The translations under genes and the position numbers were made by a program. The notes beneath the pieces are model-generated. The model was not told the DNA's origin. It did not search any database and was given only the letters and a program-made list of their open reading frames with translations. A stretch of 64,000 bases of DNA. Origin: Sanderia malayensis (Eukaryota > Cnidaria > Scyphozoa > Semaeostomeae > Pelagiidae). Below are positions 10,423 to 22,974 of this stretch, one piece after another. Location: assembly GCA_013076295.1 (NCBI GenBank), contig RQOL01000772.1, forward strand, positions 1,488,001-1,552,000. The letters are read 5' to 3'. Positions within the stretch are counted from its first letter, which is position 1; each line of letters opens with the position of its first letter.

Positions 10423-13153
10423 TCTTATTTCTTTGATGAGTCTGTGAAGAGAAATTAGTAAAATTGTTAAGTTAAACAGCGAACGTTCAAGCAATCTTAA
10501 CTTAATTGCTTGAATTGAAAATAGACAGTAACTAGTAAACATTAGTAAATTGATTGCCTGCTTAATTGCCGAATTGAAGTGGTAAAGCAATGCTATCAAT
10601 CAGAAATACATAAAACATGAGTTTTTAGTTTACAATCTTCAACAATATATAATTTAATTGCTCTTTGATGTTTGACTGAAAATAATGCTGAAGTTTAAAT
10701 TTAATAATGAATTATTTTCGGATTTTTCCCTGTTTTGAGGTAATCTTAACGACAAAACCCAATTAAAATTATACAAGAATCAGCCTGCAGTGATATCATA
10801 GCTGAAGCTTTACTGGAATAATGGTTATTATTTAAATTCATAAGTCGATTATGAAATTTTAAAAATTTACATGAAAACGATCCATTAAGCAGTTACCTAG
10901 CCAAATCTGCATAGTAATCAGTACATAGTTGCAGAAGATTTGACGCCTGAAGAATATTTGTAAGCAGAGAGGTGCAATCTTTCGAATTTTAGAATCTAAG
11001 TTACGAGTTACGTGCTACGATCTAAGTTAGAAATGATCGGAGAAAGGATAGATTGTGAGAATAATTAATTCCAAATAGAAATCCATGGCATTACGTACCC
11101 GGGCAAGCGGTGTTCGTAGGAAATAAATAGAAAATATTGTGTTGTATGAATTTACAAAATAAACACTTCAACACCTTCAAGCTGTGCTTACAGTCTTATC
11201 TGCTCAGCGGGTCCGGGAACCTTCTCAATTTGTTGAAGTTGGCATTAACTGGTAACTAGTAGATAGGGGGGTAATTTAATTTTCGAGGCTCCAGAGAAGG
11301 GGAGTCAATTTCATGGTATTTCACATTGGGTTCACAGTTGAGAGGCGAATTTTGAGTTTTACGACTTATAAAAACGACGCTATTGCACGATTTCTGTCTC
11401 CGGCTAAGAAATTGCCCATTAATCATCACTTGAATTAATTAGGTGCATGCAATTCGTTCTTGACTGTAACTTTGGGGGCAAAAGCTTCACCGTTGCTTGC
11501 TTGGAGGGGCGTTGGCCTTGGTTAAGTTTTCGGTATTCGGCGAGATGAGAATGTTGTTAGTCGGTCCAGCAAATTGATAAAAGCACAGGTTTAATGAGCA
11601 TTTCATTGAATTTGAATTGCATAACAAAAAAACCCAACTTGTTAAACTTCTTCTAGGTAGAACAAACGAAATCCTGGTTTAAACGTTTTGAAAAATTGCC
11701 TGGTTGGATATATTAACTGTTGAGGTTGAGCTCGGTTATATTCGATACAATAGAGGTTAAAGAATCGAAAGAGAAAAATGAATGAAAACGTAGACGTAGC
11801 ACGGTCAGTTCCCTAATTGTAAACAGAAAACTTGTGAGACACAGACATAGCATCATTTATTTTGCGAATATTATGCATGTGCAGGACTATTCTGAATGAA
11901 CACAAGAAAGAAATACCTGTTGTTGGTTGTGGCTTCAAAATTATCGGTGAAATTGTTGTCACAGAGAGCCAAACTGCTTTCGTTTCCTTCTTTGTTGATC
12001 CTCTTTACTTTCAAAGACATAAATTAAACGTGTGGAGTGGCGTGGGGAAGCAAGAACGGCGGGAAAAACAGCTCTCGCTTGTTCAAGTCGTCAAGTCGAA
12101 CTGACACAACAACAAGCAACAAGTCAGACACTCCCGTCTCTTCTCGCGCCACAAACACAAGAAGTGCTTCCTGTCATGAAAAAAAACACAACTTTGTAGG
12201 TCTTTCGTGCGAGCAGAGCAGCACAACTGAACTCAAGTATTATTTCACATAAAATAACAAACAGCATAAAGACTACTTTAATTTTTAAAATCACCTTTCA
12301 AAACCTGTTCAGCCTTGTTCTTTGGAGCTTAATCAATTCGAATACTTCTCACTCTCACTCAATGACCTCACTTCGCTTAGATGACTTCCGCTAAATAAAT
12401 ATTCATAACAATGCAAAGACAGGGGGTAAGCAAAGGGGGGCGGATCTCAGTATTCTCCCCCCGAACTTCACAACGGGGAGGGACCATATTCTCTTTGGCC
12501 AATGCTGGGAGAAGGACAACGACCTCGACCTGACGACAAATGACGTGTGCGATTCAAGCCCTTTATTGACCACAAGACCACAACAACTGTGGGACCCGTT
12601 TCATTGCATTTCTCATGTGTGCTTTTGGATAAATACTTCGTAAACACTTTGTAACAGAACAGGGCGTTCATATTCCAGGCCTTTCAATAAATTGATGTGA
12701 ATCTTAACCATCAGTGCAACTACAACATGCTATCTATCAAACGATAATCATGCAGTGACTGTAAACAAAAAGAGTTGATAAACAGTGGCGGCGGGGGGTT
12801 GGGGTGGCCCCCTAAGGTGAAAAACATTTAAATGCCAAGAAAAGTATGACGATAAAGTATAGATGTGAATTTGACTACATATTCCTAAGTCGAGTTAAAA
12901 AATTGGATGCAAAAATAGGTATTTGCCAATCTTTGAGTCAACAAAGATGTGGAGTAGAGTTCAAAACAGCTAAGTTCAATTTACCCAGTTACCTGACAAT
13001 GGAATATGGCAATGGGGGTAAACATTCCGAAATATGAAATTAGAAAGAGTATAAAAATGCAAAATATACATACCAAAGTGAAAAATGATTTACAGTAAAT
13101 TATATGTGTATGACTCGCAAAGTTCGTGTATAAAAAGTCCGACTCAAAAGCTA
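10423..13153. other. intergenic region between GGT copies B and C, no gene recognised
   Basis: 2.7 kb. The right part includes the promoter and 5' UTR of copy B (near 10423 on the minus strand) and the 3' UTR of copy C (near 13150). Short open frames at 11862-12252 have no recognisable domain, signal peptide or splice context. Confidence 0.5.
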
Positions 13154-16100
13154 CTAATATCCAGCGGGTTTTCCTTTCTTCCTCGGGTCAGACATTGCGT
13201 ATATCTCAGAGACACCCTCTCGATAAATTGCTTGTACGACAGAGAACCAACCAGTTTTCTCGACTATGTGTCCAATTTTTGCCAGACCATCAAGAATTGA
13301 CTGCGCCATCGGATAAGTAGAGTAGTACTGGACTTTGTTTGGCAAGAGCTGGTGATGCAACCTTGGATTGGCGACTGACGGACCGAGTTTGAGGTCAAAA
13401 AACAACTTGTTTATAATAGCCTGAAAAGAAAAATGAGCAACACACGTGAGAAAATAAAATAAATAAAGCTAATTAAATAGTCCTCGATAGAGTAAATAGC
13501 TGATAATACAGTCAAATCTGCATCTTTCGAACTCATGTAATTCGAACTCTATCCAATTCCAACGAAATTCTCTGTCCCTTCAAGGATCACTAATGAACCA
13601 ATTCTTATAAAGCAAACCTCTATAATTCGAACTTTTTGGTATTTTGAACATTTTCACGCTTTCCCAAGGTGTTCGAATTAGACAGAGTTGACTGTATAGT
13701 GTAAGGCACTTGACATGAGTGTTCAGACTTTTCATCTCAACAAGTAACAACAAATCCTAACCAGTGGCGTAGTTAGAGGGGGGGCAGGGGGGGGGGCGAA
13801 AAACCCCCCTGTAGAGCTAAACTGCCGTTTTGTCGGAAAATTATTGATCTTGTCGGAAAATAAATATCTTCTTTTTACGTTTAATTCTAGCAAATTTCTT
13901 ATCTTATATTCAAAGTCTTGAAGAGATATGAAATTTTTGTCGGAAAATCTGAATTTCTCGCCCCCCCTATGAAATTTCCTATCTACGCCATTGATCCTAA
14001 CACCTATTGATTGACTTGGCTCAAAAGACGCTTTGCGCAGAGCACTACGCGATTCAGTGGTCTATTCAGGGGCAAGAACGCATAACAACCAATCATTTAC
14101 CTGAGCAGTTCCAGTAATGATACGTGAGCCACCTGAGGCTCCAGCGATCATTTTCACGTCGCCATTTTTGTCAGTGATTATGGCCGGAGTCATGGAAGAA
14201 AGAGGGCGCTTGCCCGGCCGAATATAATTGGCTTCGGTTGGGGCATAACCGTAAATATTGCGCCTTCCCGGCGTCGAGAAATCATCCATCTCATTGTTGA
14301 AGATTATTCCGGACGTGGAAGACATCAAACCAGAGCCAAATCTAAATAGATAAAAATTGTCTTCTGTATACAGTAAGAAAAAATAGGTGAATTAAGTACA
14401 GCAGATTTGCAGGAAGACCAGTAATTACATTGCCGGTTTCATTACACAACGACATAATTATGCTAAAGAAACATAACACGTTGAAAAATAGATATAACAG
14501 CATAACCCAGCTCAAATCGAAAAATGATCTCGAAAGCTTAAGAACACTAGCGCAAGAGAGACAAACTTGGACAGCACTAGTTAACGACGTTGTTGTTGCT
14601 GCTAAAGCAGAAAAGAACTGATTATAGCTTCTTTGATGCAGATATAGCTATTATATAGAATTGACTTGGAGCGGCAGATTACATTTGGAGCGACACGTCC
14701 AACTACTTGAACGTTTACTTGAATCTTTGAACAATGAAAATTGCAACGGAAGCAGAAGTTTTCTATACTTAAATGCTATTAAGAGCGACAATTAAGTTCG
14801 ACGTTTAACTTGCTGTCGCTCCAGAGTCGCTCCACTGCCGTACTTAATTGTATTTGATTCGGCGCACGAGAAGAGCGACGTTTAACTTAACTACCTAAGA
14901 CGAGGAATAAAGTGCACTCGAATAAACAAAGAATATCTGATTAAACAGTGTCCACTCACATGAAGTTGATAGTTCCCGTTACCGAGACAGCATCTCCGTT
15001 TTTAGCGAGAACTGAAACATGGGACGTTCCGAAATCATCGGTGCCGTAATATCCACCATAATAGCTGGCATTAAATGTCTTGTCCATCTTGATTTTGTTT
15101 TTACGAATCAAATCAGCAACAGTAGAGTTCAACATTTGATTGAGTGCCTTGAACAAAAGAAAAAGATGGCTATAATGAGAGAACATTCTTCTACTCTAAT
15201 TTCAAGAGCATATGAAACCATAAATGTGTCCAATTGTCTCTACTTTGGACACAAAGCTATTGAGACCAGGACCAGGACCAGGGCCATTAACTGAAGTCCT
15301 TCGAGGGCCAACAAAGCAATTAGGACCAGGCCAAAGAGATTAACTGAAGTCCTTAGAGGGCCAAATGGGTCAAATGATAACTCACCCTTGTGATGTTCTC
15401 TTGTGGCACAAACCCTGGGTCACCAAGCAGGGCACGTCTTGCGTAGCCCCATTTGAATGACTCAACAAGACGTTGATACACCTCAATTGACTTCTGGGTA
15501 GTACTCAGATCACTTGCCTTATTGTCGTATCCTGAACATGAAGGAAAACCAATGTTTTAAGTGATTTTAAATGAAACTTAAAAATGGTTACGGCTGAAAA
15601 AATTACATCGCTGGCTAATAATCATGTTCATGTGAAGATGACGGCACGGATATAAATCCTTAAGCAAAATTCACTAACACACCCTGGATATTGGGACAAT
15701 AGAGAGACCCTTATCCGACACTCGCACGGCACTAAAGGCCCATGTACACTACAGCTTGAAAAAGCCATTAGTCAACCTTTGCAACCACAGACTTTGGGAA
15801 TCCGGCATTTAAGCTATTAATTAAGACAAACATTTCTCTCCACTCCTGGTTTTACTTGCTTCTTCTTGCTTCTTTAGTTACATTATGCGACAAGAACTCA
15901 ACAACCAGACGGAGCAAACTTCGCACTTCTCAATGTGGCTAAAGACCAACAATTTACATCTATAGCAAATTGTAAATACAATAACTGGTCTGTATAATGA
16001 CAGTCTTAGAATATACACTCGATTTCGCGCTCCCTCCATGTGCAGAAGAACATTACCGTAAATCCTCGAATTAGCCCCCCTTTCGAATACCCCCCTCTGA

Positions 16101-18221
16101 AAATGTCAAAAATAAACAAGCCCCCAGGGGGGTAATTCGAGGATTTACGGTATGGGTCCTTTCAAGGCCAGCGACATCAAAATTCAGATTCGCCACAAAC
16201 ATTCAATGAAAAACCCACAATGTATTACCTTGAATAATATTGATGATCATGGCAAGAACTGCACCACTACCAGGCGGTGGCATTGTATGCAGATCCAGAT
16301 CTTTGAAATTAAGTTTTATCGGATCGGTTACATTAACTCTATAGTTCTTCATGTCTTCCAAGGTGATTATGCCACCGTCGTTTCGTATGTCATTGACGAT
16401 CTGTTGTGCCAAAGTGCCATTGTAAAAGTCGTGTGGATTGTCTTTGATTATCTTCAATGTCTTTGCCATATCTGGCATTTTCAGTAAGTCCCCTTCTTTC
16501 TTGAACTCGCCATTCACCATTAAAAGCTTTCTGCAAAAGGCAAAGACAAGCTTTCGTCAATAACAAGATTTATACTGATACTGTTGTTCCTGTGCAGTCC
16601 CGAATGCTTAGCACCAGGGACGCAAGAGGGACTGTGGAATACAAAGAGGGGGGTCGAATACCCAATGGAAAACAAATGCCCTAAAAGCTCTATTATCATT
16701 TTTAAAGTTCCAAGGAGGACCTAATAGTTTATTTAAACATTTTATAAAGCCAAGTGGAGAGCAGGCCCAATAAATGTTTAAATAAAATTTAGAAAAATAG
16801 CCTTGTAAAATAATTGCAAAATAAATTTTATAAGCATTTATGTAAACAATGATGAAATGGTGATAAATTTCATCATAGTTCAGAGTTTCAAAAGGGAGAC
16901 TAATTAGAAAGGAGGCTTAATCGAGAGATGTAGGATGCATTTGCAAAGTACCCCATCCCCGAGTTTACATAAAACACACAATATACATTACCCAATAATA
17001 TATAACAAAGTCGAAGTTGGACTGATAGTAGAATTAGAGTAATGTGAATGTAAACAAATGTTCCATACTTTAATGCTGGGCTATTTCGGATTTTATTTTG
17101 AGTTGATGTTCGACCCATCGCACCAGCAACCGGAGGAGGCAGTGGAAACCCATCTGTGACCAGCTTTATGGATGGATCTATGAGCTTACCCCAAGAGAGC
17201 TTACCATACTTCTTCCAAACTTTGTACAGTCCCTTCACTTCACCAGGCACGGCTACAGAGAGCCCACCTATGGAAAAGTAACGTGGAATTTATTCAGTTG
17301 ATCTCAGGAAATACGTTGCTTTATTAACGCCAAGTAAAGTCACCACAAACGTTGTTTCATTAAAAACGTAAACAAACAACAATTAAGCGCCTTGGGCCAC
17401 AATAAAATAATAACTTACCGAGTGTAGAGGAGGTACCGTTCTGTAAGTACATACGCTCCGAGGCGTTTGCAGGCGCCGTCTCCCTGTAATTGTAGATTTC
17501 CGACTTTTTATTGCTTCTGCTGTAAATGACCATGAACCCACCGCCTCCAATTCCAGTGGAGTGGAGGTTAACAACACCAGTGCAAAATGACGATGCCACC
17601 GCAGCGTCTACGGCGGAGCCACCCATCTTCAAAATGTCACTACCGATCTATTTGTGGAAAATATGGAGATGGTGAATGCGTTAGTATAACAGAAGTGGGA
17701 TCTGGTTGAATCTTGACACAAGAAAGCCTCAGCCTAGACTTGCTACACAGTCGTAGCATAGTTGACAACAACAACAACTACTCGTTATACTGGTTGGGCA
17801 ATGTCTGCCGTGTTCTCCTCCCCAGCGGAGAAATCTGGACACTGTGTAGCAAGGCCAACTCTTGACTTATATATAAGAGCCCTTTTTTGCTATGATAAAC
17901 TACAAATCATGTCCTATCCGAATAAATTTGCGTAAAAACTTGTCCGACTGACATTGCCTTGTGTAAATTACAACATGTGCTCTTTGGACTGTTTTCATAG
18001 CACAATTTACCCCCAATGCAATTGTTATTAATTACCGTTGAACAAACTGGAGCATCAGTCGCCACTGCTGCTTCTTTGTACATGTAGGCTTCGTTTTCAG
18101 GATGCTTGACGCGTGCTTTGTCGTCATTTTTCTTTCTTGTGCCCAAGACAACGCCGATAACTATAGCAGCAACAACAACCAAGGCAACAACCACAGCGAT
18201 AATTATGTGCGATTTCTTCAT
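13154..18221 (-). CDS. GGT: gamma-glutamyltransferase, copy C
   Basis: Third GGT, same strand as copy B. Exons read from high to low: 18221-18036, 17647-17419, 17267-17069, 16530-16229, 15531-15386, 15147-14960, 14341-14101, 13420-13154, giving 585 codons plus stop. The start is MKKSHIIIAV; an in-frame ATG five codons upstream (18236) is an alternative. Residues about 5-28 form a very hydrophobic anchor followed by a basic stop (TRKKNDDK). Landmarks: MGGSAVDAAVASS, STGIGGGGFMV, YRETAPAN, GTSHVSVLAKNGD with the nucleophile Thr codon at 15027-15025, VTGTIN, KRPLSSMTP, GASGGSRI and tail SDPRKKGKPAGY. It has one intron more than copy B, splitting the N-terminal exon after the APVCST residues. A dispersed 185-bp element and a hAT-type MITE lie in its last intron. 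Confidence 0.93.
13509..13694 (-). mobile_element. 185-bp AATTCGAA-rich dispersed element, copy 4
   Basis: Inverted relative to copy 2: starts CAGTCAAATCTGCAT and ends ACAGAGTTGACTG, flanked by TA. Lies in the last intron of GGT copy C, next to the hAT-type MITE. Confidence 0.87.
13762..13993. mobile_element. hAT-type MITE, 232 bp, with 8-bp target duplication
   Basis: Ends CAGTGGCGTAG at the left and CTACGCCATTG at the right, flanked by the direct repeat ATCCTAAC (13754-13761 and 13994-14001). An 8-bp target duplication with ends starting CAG is typical of hAT transposons. The inside is G/C-run-rich at both ends (GGGGGG / CCCCCC) and carries a repeated TTGTCGGAAAAT motif. Non-coding; in the last intron of GGT copy C. 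Confidence 0.85.
16054..16152. repeat. inverted repeat element TACCGTAAATCCTCGAATTA
   Basis: About 25 bp at 16054-16080 (TACCGTAAATCCTCGAATTA, then a C run) is repeated in reverse complement at 16127-16152, with a 46-bp A-rich loop. In intron 4 of GGT copy C, close to exon 16530-16229. Small non-autonomous element. Confidence 0.8.
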
Positions 18222-18236
18222 GACTGGAAACTGCAA

Positions 18237-21056
18237 TAGGATAGAACGAATATATAAATACAGTGAAAACCTGCATTAAAAAACCTGCAATTTGGCATCC
18301 AGCCTATTGTTTTGGGGATAATACTGTCATTTCTCTTTTTGCTTGAGAAATGTAAGCCTAAAAATCTTATAAAAGTAATGTTGTTGGTTTTCTTTCGTTT
18401 ACAAAAGGAGTGAGGTCAAGAAAAGGCCAGCGATAATCAAATAAATGACCAAGAAAATCACGCGAAAAACAAATCAATTTTTCCCGCTTTTAGTGATAGC
18501 CAGACAACTTTGATTGATATTATGTGCCACTTGATAACATGCTGATTTAATTAACAAGAAGTGTTGATAATTTGTTGACAGAGAATACATTCCAGGTGGA
18601 GAATTGGCGTGCTGCTGTCAAGAATTGGGTGCAGCCACGGCTACTGGGCATATAAGCATACGGGGGGTTTGTCCAAGAATTTCAAAGGCCCAAAAATGTC
18701 TGTTCATTTTCAATAAAACACAAAAATATCAGCTCATTTGAATTTTCGTCAGATTTCCGCAGATTGTATAAAAATATTGCTTGATCTAGACTCCTTTGTA
18801 CGATAGGTAAAGCATCTGTTCGAATTCGAATATGCGGTAGGCTGTTAAGAAAATTTTAAGTAAAACCACAGAATAGAAATCATTTTGTGGTAAAACCGAC
18901 ACTTAAATTTAATGTATGAAATCATAGTCAACAAATTGGATTGCTTTATTTGTCACACATGCTCAGAATCGATAATGGGTTCTCGTGAAACCCAAAAATA
19001 TCAGTTTTTTTAGAGTTGATACCTAAAAATATCAGAATTGTATCCCCTCTCTTTGTGGGACCCAAAAATATCGTTTCTGACTTGACCCAAATATATCGAA
19101 CTGCCCCCTCGTATGCCAGTATGCCAAGTGCCCCCCCTGGAGAACACTTCACTAGTTCTTGAAAGTTCTTGAATTTCATGCATGAAAGGGAATTTAAATT
19201 GAATTTCTCAGGAAAATGGTAAACATCACTTATATTTGATGAAAAGGTCGGAAGTAAACAACAAACATCAATATTGGGAAAGAATTAACAACTTTGAGTT
19301 CAAAGAAAAGAGATATTTGAGTTTTACAGCAACACTTCATACAATTAATTGGTATACCACCTAAAGAATTTTATGCACCAAACCAAAAGTATAAAACACA
19401 GAACAGACCACACGGCGGAAACTGGAAAATTGAAAAGTTTCGAAAATTGGAAAACCCAGTGAAATGAAACTTCCTCATCGTTTAAATTTCTTTTCAATTA
19501 CGTTTGAAGATATTGAAAACTCACGCTATAAAAACTCAAAAGAATATTGCCTATGCGTCAAACATCAAACAAAAGCTTTTTAATTTGTGTAAATTTACCA
19601 ACATTTGAAATAAACAAAGTGCTTTCAAAATTGAAATTTAAAATTCAAAATTCTGATGCTGCATGGGATTTTCGAGCGGCGAAAAACAGGTGGAAGCAAC
19701 ATAACAAAAAATAACAACTTATAAATTTACGCTTTGACGACATAATGACACAAATCCAACCACCCTATTATAACGATGTGCTAATACAATACAGATAAAG
19801 TTGAAGCAAAACCTCTGCCCAGTCAAAACAACCTGTTCTGCATGTGAGTTGAGTGAGTTATGAGTCAGTTGAGCGTTGTTATTCTTAATATAAGCATAAA
19901 TGAACTCACCTATACTTGTATCGACAGTTTGTTAAGTTGATACCAGCTGCCTTTCTCCAATATTGCTTTACTTCAAAATCAGTACAGTACAGTAGGCCCT
20001 GGCTTTGCTTCGCCTGGTCAAGGTCAACTGTCTTTTGGGTGTGGAATGGAACTCAACAAACACACGCAACGAAAAGCAATATAGTGGGCGGAGTCCCGTT
20101 ACGTCACACTTGTCACGTGGAGTTGATTTGAAATGACGAAAGCTGAATATTTGCAAAGTAATCACCATTTTGCAAGCAAATTTCCTTGTCAAACGAGACA
20201 ATTTCTTTATAATTTCTGTACCACACCACAACAAACATAAAATATTTGTTATATTTATTGTAGTTTAGACGCACAAGTACTCTTGATGATGGATCATGAT
20301 TGTTATTATGAAATCATTGCTGGGATGGGTGGGGTGCTCCGCGTGAGCGGGTTTTAAGTTATCGTGTCGAGTCGAATAATTGAAATACCTGACTAGCACT
20401 ACGGTTGACAAACAAACTTCTTGGTGGCGCTCGTACCCCGGGGATTCTCTATGGCAAATGTTTTTTAAATTCTGTATAAAATTGAAATGAACAGCAGATA
20501 AATTTGCTTGCTTTATTTTACTTTCTTTTGGGACTCAGAGATTACAATTACACCCGCATAAACACCCCAAGTGAACTTAAGCACCTCCATTTCAACGTCT
20601 CACGACGTACAATCCTCAGACTCTGGGGTTTTGCACTGTACCATGAGCCATTGGGTTAATTCAATTGACAAAACGTGGAATCCTACTAATTAGTATTACC
20701 TTCTCATCACTTTGAGACAACGTTCAGCTCTCTAGGGCAAATGGTTCACCCCCGTGTTGAGATTTTACATGGCCGCAAAGCAAATAAAGCAAACCGGGGG
20801 GGTTGAGTGAGAAGCAAAGGTAGAAAATTTAACTTCCTGGTTTGGTTGTTTTTGGTCAACGTGTACTGTTTTGACGTTCTGGTCCTTGCGTTAGCACTCG
20901 TATAACATTCAAATTTGCTTGTACCTCCGAAAAAACTCTTGTTGCAACAAATAAATTATAATTGCAGTCCAGTTTTATTTCAGTTTGCTGCAAAAATACA
21001 ACGTATTAACATAATAACCATAATTATCTTGATGACAACATATAGGCCCACTCAAC
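18237..21056. other. intergenic, 2.8 kb, upstream of GGT copy C and of the intronless WD40 gene
   Basis: Contains the decayed element at 18640-19130. Otherwise AT-rich sequence with no supported gene. Divergent promoters of the flanking genes must lie at the two ends. Confidence 0.5.
18640..19130. repeat. probable decayed transposon fragment with AAAAATATC motifs
   Basis: GCATATAAGCATACGGGGGG at 18648-18667 is nearly the reverse complement of CCCCCTCGTATGCCAGTATGC at 19103-19123. Between them the motif (C)CCAAAAATATC recurs several times. No intact protein. The 77-codon open frame on the minus strand in this area is judged non-coding. Confidence 0.45.
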
Positions 21057-22595
21057 ATGGCTGAACTTGTTGCAGTACGATTAGCTTTAAGTGTTGCATG
21101 GAAACTTTTCGCTCCTCGGACCGCATCAAAGATTCAAAATGGCGATGTTACTGAGGAAAAGCTGCGACAAATGCTTCTCAACGAGTTCCAAAAACTTCAC
21201 GAGCATCTTAATGCTCTTCGACGCAAAGAATTAGTGGCATCTGTTGCCTTTTTGGAAACGGGTTATGACCTGTTGGAGAAGAACCCAGAGGCTTCCCAGG
21301 ATGAATTCAGAAAGGCAAGAGATGCGAGCTTGATGGCTTTTGGTGTAGTTGCTGAAGTTGGTGACAAAGTTCTCGCAACGAAAATACTAATAACCTCGGC
21401 CATCCACGAGTTTAGAGACAACAAAGAAACAGCTAAGACACTATGTTTGAAATATCTGACAAGACTGAATAGCCTTCCCGAGGTGACCAAGATTTGTCAG
21501 GTCACCTATGAACACGAAAGCAATCTGAAATCCAAGCTTCTTGGTCTAACTGGCAAAGATAAGAGACTTGAGTTGCTTAGGGGTGTAGCAGATACTAACT
21601 ATAGCCTATGGGAGTTCTTTCTGCAAGAATTCCCCGAGTCCAAAGAGCCATGGCCCAGAATTACTTGGGACAAAGGAAATACACACCCAGTTTATGACAT
21701 GTGCATTTTGCGAAGCAGCTACATTGTTGCTGAGTTAGACATAGATGTTGGCAGAGTCATAGCTTCTGTTGTCTGCAAAGGATATATATTTTGTGCCACC
21801 GGCCAGTCACACAAGGAGACACAGTTGCAAAATACTATTCTCGCAGTTAACATCGACACAGGACAAGTTACCCACCTAATAGGACACAGTGCTAATGTTT
21901 TGTGTTTGGCTGCAAGTGAGGATAGAGTTTTCTCTGCATCTTATGATAAGAAGGTTATGGTATGGGATGCAGGAACGCTGGAGTTTGTCGCGGTGTTAGA
22001 GGAACACACTGGAGCCATCCGTTCCATGTGCATCTCAGATGAATATTTGTACACTGGGTCTACAGATTCAACCGTGATGATTTGGTCACTGGAAACGTTG
22101 AAGTTGTGCAAGAAGATTGAAATTGCAAGCCCTGTTTCTTACATCACATGCTCTAAGAGGAAATATCTTTTCTGTTTACATGGTCTCACAAAACTGCAAA
22201 TTTGGGACATAACAAAAGTTCTCAATGAATCTATTTCTGATGCAATTTTTGAGACTAAAGTTGACCTTACAGTTTCTAAAGTAATGTCATCGGAAAACCT
22301 CATCTTTGTGTGCTCTAAAGCCAATGTTGATGTCATTAAACTTGGAAATTTGAGAAAAGAAAGCACAATAAATGTTGCTGGAAATGATTGGCTTTTAACA
22401 TCTTCAAATAAGTTTTTAATACTTCAAGACCAGGATAGTTTGAATTTGGTCAGCACAAGAAATGGCAAATGTGTTTTGACAGAGAAAATGTTTGGGCATG
22501 GAGAAGTTCTTGAGCAAATTTGGACACACGAAGGAGCCCTTTTTGCATGCTATGTTGACGAGTTTGGAAAGAGAAAGTATATTAGAAAGTGGTAG
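21057..22595 (+). CDS. intronless helical-domain + WD40 protein, function unknown
   Basis: Single open frame of 512 codons in a neighbourhood where most genes have many introns. Residues about 1-160 are predicted helical and largely soluble, with the pattern DVTEEKLRQMLLNEFQKL, then RRKELVASVAFLETG, then FRKARDASLMAFG. From memory, similar N-terminal modules occur in many uncharacterised coral and sea-anemone proteins; I cannot name a characterised family. Residues about 210-510 form a WD40-like propeller: clearest blades end in KVMVWDAGT, TVMIWSLET and LQIWDITKV, and the last third is degenerate. No signal peptide or clear membrane span. The start is the first ATG of the frame, at 21057. It ends at 22595, 677 bp from the 3' end of HELLS on the other strand. 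It could be a retrogene or a member of an expanded intronless family. No function assigned. Confidence 0.8.
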   Translation: MAELVAVRLALSVAWKLFAPRTASKIQNGDVTEEKLRQMLLNEFQKLHEHLNALRRKELVASVAFLETGYDLLEKNPEASQDEFRKARDASLMAFGVVAEVGDKVLATKILITSAIHEFRDNKETAKTLCLKYLTRLNSLPEVTKICQVTYEHESNLKSKLLGLTGKDKRLELLRGVADTNYSLWEFFLQEFPESKEPWPRITWDKGNTHPVYDMCILRSSYIVAELDIDVGRVIASVVCKGYIFCATGQSHKETQLQNTILAVNIDTGQVTHLIGHSANVLCLAASEDRVFSASYDKKVMVWDAGTLEFVAVLEEHTGAIRSMCISDEYLYTGSTDSTVMIWSLETLKLCKKIEIASPVSYITCSKRKYLFCLHGLTKLQIWDITKVLNESISDAIFETKVDLTVSKVMSSENLIFVCSKANVDVIKLGNLRKESTINVAGNDWLLTSSNKFLILQDQDSLNLVSTRNGKCVLTEKMFGHGEVLEQIWTHEGALFACYVDEFGKRKYIRKW

Positions 22596-22974
22596 GATTG
22601 AGATTTAATATTATGAAGTTGGCTCAACTTTCAAAGACAATTCCAGAAAATATACTTACATCTGATTAGAGCAACGATTTTCAGTCCCATCATAGTTTGC
22701 AACAGAAAATAGACAAGTTTAAAACAATGAAAATAACAATTCAACCCCTTTGAACAAAACATTGATTAAATAATGTAAAATATAGTAGATTTTATACCAA
22801 AATATTTTTAGAGCAAAACTTGAATATGCCGGTTAATTTCGTACATTTTGAAAAGATAGTCATAAAATATGATGTACAAAAATTACAAGCTTTATTTACA
22901 ATTTCAGTAAAATCTAAACCTAGAAGACATATTGCTGGATTCTATTACGAGTTGGTCCATCTCACTGGAAACGT

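Noticed and set aside
16152..16487. Plus-strand 111-codon open frame
   Set aside because: Antisense to exon 16530-16229 of GGT copy C, which has clear family motifs and good splice sites.
18946..19179. 77-codon minus-strand open frame
   Set aside because: Lies in a decayed repeat with recurring AAAAATATC motifs; no domain, splice context or family resemblance.
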